Source of the DNA: Desulfobulbaceae bacterium | Lineage (GTDB): Bacteria; Desulfobacterota; Desulfobulbia; Desulfobulbales; Desulfobulbaceae | Assembly (NCBI GenBank): GCA_011322715.1 | Contig: DRLX01000594.1 | Span: 1-7,260 of the forward strand | Length of the DNA stretch: 7,260 nucleotides | Reading direction: 5' to 3' | Shown here: piece after piece, positions 1 to 5,849 of the stretch | How positions within the stretch are numbered: position 1 is the stretch's first letter | Layout of the letters: each line of letters begins with the position of its first letter | Notes under the pieces: model-generated | Databases searched by the model: none | The model's input: the letters and a program-made list of their open reading frames with translations, nothing else | What the model was told of the DNA's origin: nothing | Program-made: the position numbers and the translations under genes

Positions 1-2436
1 CGGGACAAGGCCCGCCTCATCGGTACGGTTACGGAACAGATCATCTTTGCCGGCCGTCCACTGGTTGAAGGTGGTATCATCGTCCGGCTGTTCATAATCC
101 TTGTGACAGTTCAGGCAATCCGGTTCATTGATCCACGGCTTGCGGGGTTTGATCTCTTTTGCGGTTGTCGTCATCTCCGGTTTCAGGTGCTGCATGAGCA
201 CCCTTGCACGTTTTTTGCCTGCTTTTGATTCAGCTTTCAGCAGGCTGATGGCATGGTCGGCAAGCGATCCGTGGCAGTTGGTACAGTTGAGATCAAGGGA
301 GTGGTGAATACCACGAAAACTGCGGCTGGCACCAAGCTCTCCGGCGGGATGACAGGCCGTACAGGCATCGGCGCCCTGGGGAGCAAGGAAGTTGGCATGA
401 AAGCCATGGATGGAGGCGGACATGTTCAGCTGTTTACCATCGCCTTTTTCCCCGAACCGACTGTCGGCATGACACCTCCTGCAGAGTACCGGTTTGCCGG
501 TTGCGGCCTGTTTGCTCAGGCTGGTTCCCGAGAGCCGGTCGTGTACTTTAAGGATATTACCGGCGGTGGCTGTGGAAATACCGGCCCGGCCGTCAACGCG
601 CCAGAGACCGCCGTGACAACTGTTGCAACCCATTTCCGTTGCCGTGGGGACAACGGTCTTCGTCCTCGCCAGGACCGTACCCTTCATGTCGGTTGCGGTA
701 ATGGTCATTGACGGGTACGGCATATATCCGCCGTCGGCGGGATACGGAACCACCGGCAACAGGTCGGCATGGAAATCATTATCGCCGCTCTGCATGGTCC
801 CTGTCAGTCCATTGCCGGAAAGGCCGGTATTGTCGGCAAGTTTTTTCCCGAAAAGCTGTTTGCTGTTTTTCCAGAAAGGAATTTGTGCCGACGGATCGCT
901 GAAGGCAGGATCAATGGCATAGGTGATGCGAACGTCATCGGTGATGATCTCGGGAGATTCATCACGTTTGATCAGCAGCGCATGCAGATTAACACCGGGC
1001 GGCAGGATCATCCATTCATTTGAGGTATCGGTCATGGCCTGCATGCCCATATCCGTCCAGGACAACAGGACATAGCTGTCTATCTTGGGATTAAAGGCCG
1101 GCAGGTCAAGTTTGGCTGTGGATGGGATTGCTACCGGCTGGTCGGAATCATAACGGCCGTTGAGCTCCGAAGCGATGTAGGCGGCAAGGGCCTTAGCCTC
1201 GAGCCGGTTGCCGGGAAATGGAGGCATATAGGGATGGAAGCGGTCAATGGCGCCGATCATGTTGGTCAGACCCCAAGGGGTAAAATTTTTCGTTACCTTC
1301 TTGATGTCGTTGAGGGGACCGCCGATGGAATGGCAGGGTAGGCAGAGAAGGTTATACAGTTCGTGACCGGACTGCAGGAGATTGTCCCTGGAGACCTTTT
1401 TCTCTTGCACCCATTTCGCCGATTGCAGGACACCTTTTTTTCGGACGGATGCCAGTTCCGTAGTTCGGATGGAATTTGAGTACATGTAATTATGGATGAT
1501 GTAAGGCCTGCGACCACCTTCCCGCATGAATTCAAAGCATCCCATGTACAGTTGTCCGATGATAAGCAGGACAATGGCTGCAGTACAGCTCAAACGCCTT
1601 GGGATACGGACCGCCATCAGCAGACCGCCCGCCATCAGCAGCACGGATAAATAGACAAACCCGGTAATAAACGGTTTCATCTCCGGCATGGTCTGAAACA
1701 GCATGATTCGCAGTTCCGGCGGCAGCGCAGCCTTGTACCACCAGGCCGAGGCAAGAAGCAGAAAAAACGGAATCAATAGATACAGGGCGCAGTGGCGGAC
1801 CATCTTATGGCGCAATTCCCTGTCCTTTAAGCGGGTGGAGGTCAGCAGGCCGAACAGACCGGCGATCATCAGGGCGAGAAAGGTGCGGAAGAAGAGTGAC
1901 GGCCAGAAGGTGGGATTGAAAAACCCCGACCAGAAATTGTGGTTCTGCACCCAGTTGCCGGGGCTCAGCATCAGGTCGATAATGCCGTTAATAATGAAAA
2001 GCGACATCCAGGCGGAGCCGAAATATATCCAGCCCATAAGGAGATGGGTTTTTCTGCCGAGACGGCCAAAAGTGTAGGCGTAAATAAAAAGTGATATGAT
2101 TTCAAGGAGAAAGAATACCCATTCGGTGGCCCACCCAAAAACATAATAATGGATAAGGGTTGAGGTAGCCGACGGGTTGAGCAGAGCAATGGTGAACCAG
2201 ATGCCGACCCCGGTCATGGAGCCGGCAACCATGGTGACCAGCAGAAAAAATTTGGCATGCTTGCGGACATACTCAATGATGGATGGATTGTCTTCACGAT
2301 ACCCCTTCATCTCAGTGAGCACGAGGAAAAGCCCACCGCCGACGGCAAAATGGGAAATGTAAACGTGAAAGACAGCAATCAAAGCGATCAGAAGACCGCC
2401 GCCGAAGATATCAAGATTCCAAACCGGATAATTCAT
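1..2436 (-). CDS. Cytochrome bd-like subunit I fused to multihaem cytochrome c (3' end beyond window)
   Basis: One uninterrupted frame of 812 codons runs from ATG 2436 to the window edge, so the C-terminus is missing. Residues 1-305 hold about eight membrane segments resembling CydA: His24 aligns with E. coli His19, Glu105 and Glu112 with Glu99/Glu107 (7 rather than 8 apart), and E306-G-G-R-R-P-Y with the Glu445 GRQPW motif. The b558 ligand His186 aligns with Arg184. Residues about 351-425 are a class I cytochrome c (C365LPCH, probable Met404 ligand in an MPPF motif). After a haem-free stretch (about 430-600), CxxCH motifs follow at 604, 652, 692, 718 and 774. The c-haems must lie in the periplasm. 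The start overlaps the upstream stop as ATGA, with AAGGAG 8 nt before it, so translation is probably coupled. Inferred role: quinol-linked electron transfer to or from periplasmic carriers, or an atypical O2 reductase. The family assignment is firm; the function is not. Confidence 0.88.
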   Translation of the reverse strand, partial: MNYPVWNLDIFGGGLLIALIAVFHVYISHFAVGGGLFLVLTEMKGYREDNPSIIEYVRKHAKFFLLVTMVAGSMTGVGIWFTIALLNPSATSTLIHYYVFGWATEWVFFLLEIISLFIYAYTFGRLGRKTHLLMGWIYFGSAWMSLFIINGIIDLMLSPGNWVQNHNFWSGFFNPTFWPSLFFRTFLALMIAGLFGLLTSTRLKDRELRHKMVRHCALYLLIPFFLLLASAWWYKAALPPELRIMLFQTMPEMKPFITGFVYLSVLLMAGGLLMAVRIPRRLSCTAAIVLLIIGQLYMGCFEFMREGGRRPYIIHNYMYSNSIRTTELASVRKKGVLQSAKWVQEKKVSRDNLLQSGHELYNLLCLPCHSIGGPLNDIKKVTKNFTPWGLTNMIGAIDRFHPYMPPFPGNRLEAKALAAYIASELNGRYDSDQPVAIPSTAKLDLPAFNPKIDSYVLLSWTDMGMQAMTDTSNEWMILPPGVNLHALLIKRDESPEIITDDVRITYAIDPAFSDPSAQIPFWKNSKQLFGKKLADNTGLSGNGLTGTMQSGDNDFHADLLPVVPYPADGGYMPYPSMTITATDMKGTVLARTKTVVPTATEMGCNSCHGGLWRVDGRAGISTATAGNILKVHDRLSGTSLSKQAATGKPVLCRRCHADSRFGEKGDGKQLNMSASIHGFHANFLAPQGADACTACHPAGELGASRSFRGIHHSLDLNCTNCHGSLADHAISLLKAESKAGKKRARVLMQHLKPEMTTTAKEIKPRKPWINEPDCLNCHKDYEQPDDDTTFNQWTAGKDDLFRNRTDEAGLVP

Positions 2437-3512
2437 GACCGCAACTCCTTATCGTGAATTCCTGCATATGTGGTTTTCAGCATCCAGCCGACAAGAGCAA
2501 GACCTCCAATAAAACTTAGTAGAAAAATAAGAAAGGGAGACCATGAGGACTCCACCTGCAAATCGGAGAGCGAAAACCAGGGCTTGAGATAGGCGACTCT
2601 GAGCAGGTCGCGCATAAAAACCATAAGCAGGATGGTGCCCAGTGTATACCAGAGCGCCTGTAATGGTTGATAGCGAAGCGCCTGGATGATGGAAATTGCA
2701 CCGGTAACGATGGCCAGGATGAGAAAAAGAGAAAACAGGCCGCCGACAAGAGTGGAGGGAACAATCAAACCATGCGGCAGGACGCCGAAAAACCAGAAAC
2801 CAAGGCCGTAGTTTGCGATGGTAGCACCGGCAAACCAGGTGCAGCCGTATTTAATCCATCTGGAACTCCCTTTTTGCCCACGGGATGCCTGGTAGGTATA
2901 CCAGAGAGCAATCGCCAGGCCGCCGACGGCGATGGCGGATACGACCATGTGCAGGTATCTGGGGATAAGAGTGGGATCGCTGAAGTTGAGGAGAAAGCCG
3001 TCCGGATGCTCAAAATAACGTGTCCAGGATTGCGGGTGCAGCATCATTGTCATGTTGTTGCTGAGAAAAAAACCGATGGCGAGCAGGGACACCATGGTGA
3101 GTCCGGTGGTGAAGGTTCGACCGGCCTGCATGTCCTGGTGCCTGTACCAAAAAATGTAGGCGGAATAATAGGCAATAATCAGCAGGGCAACGATGGAGAG
3201 CCAGAAAACAGCCATGAGCAATGAACTTACATAGAGAAAATGCCCGAAAATGACCTGGGCAAAGAGGAGAGGGGCAACACCGAGATTTACCGCCAGGGCG
3301 ATGCTGTAGGGTATTTTTTTTGCAATTTCCTGATTTAGCGGCAAATATTTGTCTTCAGGGCCAAGACTCTGGATAAAGGCAATGATGACCGTCCCTAACA
3401 TGACGTTCATGGCCAGGATATGTAGAAAAAAGGTAAGGGTCAGGAGAATGTGGAACCAGCCCCAGCCAACGGGGATTGTGTCTGGTGTTGGAATAAGGGT
3501 GGCGGGATTCAT
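2433..3512 (-). CDS. Cytochrome bd-like integral membrane subunit (CydA-like paralogue), partner of the multihaem fusion
   Basis: The 359-residue protein has about nine hydrophobic helices (roughly 18-50, 68-95, 98-121, 135-155, 183-207, 225-248, 252-279, 286-303, 323-345) and no signal peptide or CxxCH. Helix 1 carries His21 and His31, in a context like the CydA His19 helix. The segment PRYLHMVVSAIAVGG around His188 resembles the E. coli CydA helix bearing His186, the haem b558 ligand. A MRDLLR...YLKPW segment (300-312) sits where CydA has GRQPW. The acidic Glu99/Glu107 pair is not evident. The start ATG 3512 has a perfect GGAGGT six bases upstream. The stop overlaps the start of the next gene, which points to a stoichiometric complex. 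It fills the CydB position in the operon but looks more CydA-like; an unrelated b-type cytochrome subunit is a less likely alternative. Confidence 0.8.
   Translation of the reverse strand: MNPATLIPTPDTIPVGWGWFHILLTLTFFLHILAMNVMLGTVIIAFIQSLGPEDKYLPLNQEIAKKIPYSIALAVNLGVAPLLFAQVIFGHFLYVSSLLMAVFWLSIVALLIIAYYSAYIFWYRHQDMQAGRTFTTGLTMVSLLAIGFFLSNNMTMMLHPQSWTRYFEHPDGFLLNFSDPTLIPRYLHMVVSAIAVGGLAIALWYTYQASRGQKGSSRWIKYGCTWFAGATIANYGLGFWFFGVLPHGLIVPSTLVGGLFSLFLILAIVTGAISIIQALRYQPLQALWYTLGTILLMVFMRDLLRVAYLKPWFSLSDLQVESSWSPFLIFLLSFIGGLALVGWMLKTTYAGIHDKELRS
2445..2450 (-). promoter_or_regulatory. Shine-Dalgarno of the multihaem fusion gene, inside the upstream gene
   Basis: AAGGAG on the minus strand lies 8 nt before ATG 2436, within the last codons of the upstream coding sequence. 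Together with the ATGA stop/start overlap it supports coupled translation and fixes the start of the fusion protein. Confidence 0.7.
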
Positions 3513-3518
3513 GGGATG

Positions 3519-3524
3519 ACCTCC
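3519..3524 (-). promoter_or_regulatory. Shine-Dalgarno of the bd-like operon
   Basis: GGAGGT on the minus strand lies 6 nt before ATG 3512. It is the strongest ribosome binding site in the window and fixes the start of the 359-residue subunit. The 137 bp between this operon and the ferredoxin stop hold no promoter I could support. Confidence 0.75.
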
Positions 3525-3649
3525 AAATTCTGATAAGCCGGCATGGCTGGATCGGGTTTTCAGACCATAGTCTCAATAATGACACCGCTTCGCTGTTATG
3601 AAAGTAGCCGGGATCGGTATCATTTCATGGGCTATTTTCGGAAAAAATT

Positions 3650-3841
3650 CTATTCTATAATTTCAATGCACTTTTCAGGACAAAAGGCGGCTGCCTGGTA
3701 GACTTCATCCGTTATTTCCGGCTGCAGGTTGATCAGTTCCGCTTTTTCGTTGACCGGATCAAGGCGAAACACCTGTGGACAGAGTTCCACGCAGGTGGCG
3801 CATCCGCTGCACAGGTATGTATCTATTATTATTTCAGTCAA
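3650..3841 (-). CDS. Small [4Fe-4S] ferredoxin
   Basis: The 63-residue acidic cytosolic protein has Cys11-x2-Cys14-x2-Cys17 and a distal Cys54-Pro, the ligand set of single-cluster Desulfovibrio-type ferredoxins. Cys21 and Cys58 are also present, but there is no second CxxCxxC, so a second cluster is unlikely; the extra cysteines could form a disulfide or be free. The start must be TTG 3841: an in-frame TAA directly precedes it, and no ATG or GTG lies before the cysteine cluster. No good Shine-Dalgarno is visible. The gene lies 295 bp after purF and 137 bp before the bd-like operon, on the same strand. It is probably a low-potential electron carrier; its partner cannot be told from the context. 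Confidence 0.85.
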   Translation of the reverse strand: MTEIIIDTYLCSGCATCVELCPQVFRLDPVNEKAELINLQPEITDEVYQAAAFCPEKCIEIIE

Positions 3842-4136
3842 TTATCGTGTAAATCGGGCTGTTGAACCGGGATTTTTTTATCTCTTGGTCGTGGATATAG
3901 AGCATCTCTTGTTGGATCCACCTTGACGCATCAGTTGTGTGGAACGGAAATTGTGCAACCATGCATATGATTACAGATTAGCACAACTTGTCATGGAGAC
4001 AAAGAAAATCTGTAAAATTTTCGTCACCGGAACCCTGAGGGCGGCTGAATATTATTTCCTGAAAGGGGAAAAAGTCGGTTCCACCCTCTCTTCCGGGGGG
4101 TAAATTTCAGTTGCGCAGTGGTCAGGAAAAAGATCG
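3842..4136. other. Intergenic region between purF and the ferredoxin gene
   Basis: No coding frame here is convincing. A TTGTGC/GCACAA inverted repeat with 24 bp between the arms lies at 3951-3986. No clear intrinsic terminator follows purF, and no convincing minus-strand promoter for the ferredoxin gene was found, although one would be expected here. Confidence 0.5.
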
Positions 4137-5567
4137 TCAGCAGCCGCATCCCGCCAGGGCGTCTTTGTGAAAAGTCCGGTCCGGTTCAATAGGGTAGTCG
4201 CCGGTAAAGCAGGCCAGGCAGAAATTTTCAGGACCAAGGCCCGTAGCCTCGACCAGTCCCTCAAGGCTGAGATAGGTGAGGGAATCCAGGCCAAGGTGAT
4301 CGCGAATGCCGTCCACGCTATGCTTGGCGGCAATGAGCTCTTTGTTGGAAGGGAAGTCAATACCGTAAAAACAGGGGTGACGAGTAGGCGGACAACTGAC
4401 CAGCATGTGGATTTCCCGTGCCCCCATTTTTCGCAAGGACTGAACCCGGCTGCGACCGGTGGTGCCGCGAATGATGGAATCTTCAACAATAATGACACGT
4501 TTTCCCGCAAGCAGTGACCGGACCGGGTTGAGCTTTACCCTGACGGAAAAGTCACGCATTGACTGGCTGGGTTGGATGAAGGTCCGACCAACATAGTGGT
4601 TACGGATCATACCCATTTCCAATGGAATACCCGATGCCTGCGAATAACCGATAGCCGCATAGTTGCCGGAATCGGGAAAGGGCATGACAAAATCGGCATC
4701 AATCTTTGCCTCTTTGGCCAATATTGCGCCCATACGCTTGCGGGCTTCATAGACATTAAAGCCAAAAACATCGCTGTCGGGCCGGGCGAAATAGACATGT
4801 TCAAAAATACAGAAACTCTTTTGGCGCGGGGCCCAGGGAAAAATGGATTCCAGACCATCTTTATTGATGATCAGAACTTCGCCTGGTTCAACATCCCGCT
4901 GGTAATCAGCCTCAATAAGATCAAGGGCGCATGTCTCCGAAGCAACGACATAGGCACCGTTTTCCAACCGTCCCAGGCAGAGGGGGCGAAATCCGTTGGG
5001 GTCGCGAACAGCAATCATCGTATCTTTGGTCATCAGCAGCAGTGAATAGGCCCCTTTGATACAGGCAAAGGATTCTTTAATCGCCTTGGCCAATCCCATA
5101 TCCAGGGTCCTGGCCATAAGATGGACCACAATTTCACTGTCCATGGAGGTCTGGAAGATTGATCCCTTTTCTTCCAGATGCTTGCGCAGGTCAAGGGTGT
5201 TGACCAGATTTCCGTTATGAGCGACAGCCAGGGGCATTCCCTTGTGGTTGACCAGAAAGGGCTGGGTATTGATGATATTGGATTCACCGGTTGTCGAGTA
5301 GCGGACATGGCCGACTGCCAGGTGGCCTGCCAGACATTGCAGGTTGGCCTCGCTGAAAACTTCGGAAACAAGCCCCATATCCTTATGGAGAAAGACCTTG
5401 TCTCCGTTTGCAGAAACTATACCGGCACTTTCCTGTCCCCTGTGCTGTAAGGCATAGAGGCCGAAATAGGTCAGTTTGGCGGCCTCCTCGTGGCCGAATA
5501 TCCCACAGATTCCACATTCATGCTTTGGTTTATCCGATAACCTGGTGTCAACAATGGTTTCATTCAT
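4137..5567 (-). CDS. purF: Amidophosphoribosyltransferase (glutamine PRPP amidotransferase)
   Basis: PurF transfers the amide nitrogen of glutamine to PRPP, giving 5-phosphoribosylamine, the committed step of de novo purine synthesis, in the cytosol. The 476-residue precursor starts with a 17-residue propeptide. Cleavage at Glu17|Cys18 would expose the N-terminal nucleophile of the Ntn-type glutaminase (CGICGIFGH). HRGQES (42-47), GHVRYSTTG (86-94) and AHNGNL (116-121) follow. The phosphoribosyltransferase half has the PRPP loop VIIVEDSIIRGTTGR (358-372). Cys253, Cys392, Cys450 and Cys453 match the [4Fe-4S] ligands of the Bacillus-type enzyme (Cys253 is mature position 236). The frame stays open to 5774, but that extension has no family counterpart. 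ATG 5585 (23-residue propeptide) is a possible alternative start; neither has a strong Shine-Dalgarno. The gene is divergent from selD. Confidence 0.96.
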   Translation of the reverse strand: MNETIVDTRLSDKPKHECGICGIFGHEEAAKLTYFGLYALQHRGQESAGIVSANGDKVFLHKDMGLVSEVFSEANLQCLAGHLAVGHVRYSTTGESNIINTQPFLVNHKGMPLAVAHNGNLVNTLDLRKHLEEKGSIFQTSMDSEIVVHLMARTLDMGLAKAIKESFACIKGAYSLLLMTKDTMIAVRDPNGFRPLCLGRLENGAYVVASETCALDLIEADYQRDVEPGEVLIINKDGLESIFPWAPRQKSFCIFEHVYFARPDSDVFGFNVYEARKRMGAILAKEAKIDADFVMPFPDSGNYAAIGYSQASGIPLEMGMIRNHYVGRTFIQPSQSMRDFSVRVKLNPVRSLLAGKRVIIVEDSIIRGTTGRSRVQSLRKMGAREIHMLVSCPPTRHPCFYGIDFPSNKELIAAKHSVDGIRDHLGLDSLTYLSLEGLVEATGLGPENFCLACFTGDYPIEPDRTFHKDALAGCGC

Positions 5568-5600
5568 CTGTCTTGCCGTCTGCATTGTGATGAAAATTGA

Positions 5601-5631
5601 GAAGGCACAAAGAGAAAATCCCTGTGCCTTC
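5601..5631 (-). promoter_or_regulatory. Hairpin in the purF 5' leader
   Basis: Perfect 9-bp inverted repeat GAAGGCACA/TGTGCCTTC around a 13-nt loop, 33 nt before the preferred purF ATG (15 nt before the alternative ATG 5585). On the purF strand it is followed by TCAATTTTC, too weak a U-tract for a confident terminator. It could be an attenuator-like leader stem, an mRNA stabiliser or an operator; the sequence alone does not decide. Confidence 0.4.
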
Positions 5632-5694
5632 CACAAAAAAACATATAATTTTATTCTTTCAAACCAGATTCCCCCTTTTTTTTCAACAAAATAT

Positions 5695-5704
5695 AGATGC
5701 ATCT
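5695..5704. promoter_or_regulatory. Palindrome AGATGCATCT in the divergent purF-selD region
   Basis: A perfect 10-bp palindrome flanked by ATAT on the left and, after one base, ATAT on the right, in an AT-rich stretch between two divergent genes. This is a plausible dyad for a regulator or a promoter-proximal site. I do not recognise it as a known operator. Confidence 0.25.
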
Positions 5705-5733
5705 GATATAAAGGGCGGATAGAAAGGGGAATA

Positions 5734-5762
5734 TTGAGGAGAAAATTGTTTGTGGGTAAAAC
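5734..5762 (+). promoter_or_regulatory. Possible sigma70-type promoter of selD
   Basis: TTGAGG (5734-5739), a 17-bp spacer, then TAAAAC (5757-5762); each hexamer matches the consensus at four of six positions. A perfect 7-bp inverted repeat ATTGTTT/AAACAAT (5745-5765) overlaps the spacer and -10, where a repressor could act. The site would give a leader of about 80 nt that includes the stems described at 5779-5842. The assignment is weak. Confidence 0.3.
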
Positions 5763-5778
5763 AATAATGCACAAGAGC

Positions 5779-5842
5779 GGTTGTCGGCAGGAAAACCCTG
5801 CACGGGTAGCGGACAGCTTGGCTGATTTTGACGAGTGCAGGA
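5779..5842 (+). promoter_or_regulatory. Structured selD leader with alternative pairings covering the Shine-Dalgarno
   Basis: Two incompatible folds can be read. In fold 1, GGTTGTC (5779-5785) pairs with GACAGCT (5812-5818, two G-U pairs) and encloses a GCAGG/CCTGC hairpin (5787-5791 with 5797-5801, loop AAAAC). In fold 2, CCTGCAC (5797-5803) pairs perfectly over 7 bp with GTGCAGG (5835-5841), which contains most of the selD Shine-Dalgarno; a small CAGC-TTG-GCTG hairpin (5814-5824) can form inside it. CCTGC is shared, so fold 1 frees the ribosome binding site and fold 2 blocks it. This is the logic of a riboswitch or other translational switch. I match it to no known class. Confidence 0.4.
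5839..5842 (+). promoter_or_regulatory. Shine-Dalgarno that decides the selD start
   Basis: AGGA lies 7 nt before ATG 5850 but only 1 nt before ATG 5844, so ATG 5850 is preferred. That start also places selenocysteine at residue 17, the E. coli Cys17 position. Confidence 0.6.
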
Positions 5843-5849
5843 AATGTCT

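Noticed and set aside
253..1023. Overlapping plus-strand open frames
   Set aside because: They are antisense to the multihaem cytochrome frame, whose CxxCH motifs and open 812-codon reading are decisive. Their translations show no family motif.
1293..2189. Several other minus- and plus-strand frames of 60-125 codons
   Set aside because: All lie in other frames of the same bd-like/multihaem gene and break up its conserved membrane segments.
2667..3224. 185-codon plus-strand open frame
   Set aside because: It is antisense to the 359-residue membrane subunit, with low-complexity, Gly/Asp-rich shadow composition and no recognisable motif.
3851..3880. Plus-strand terminator-like AAATC...GATTTTTTT
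   Set aside because: The stem is short with bulges, and no plus-strand gene lies upstream to be terminated.
4052..4510. 152-codon minus-strand frame running past the purF stop
   Set aside because: It mostly overlaps purF in another frame and is low in family-like features. The part beyond purF is only about 85 bp and has no start of its own.
5568..5774. 69-residue N-terminal extension of purF
   Set aside because: The frame is open, but the N-terminal Cys nucleophile must sit close to the start in PurF. The extension has no homologous domain and covers the leader hairpin and AT-rich control region.
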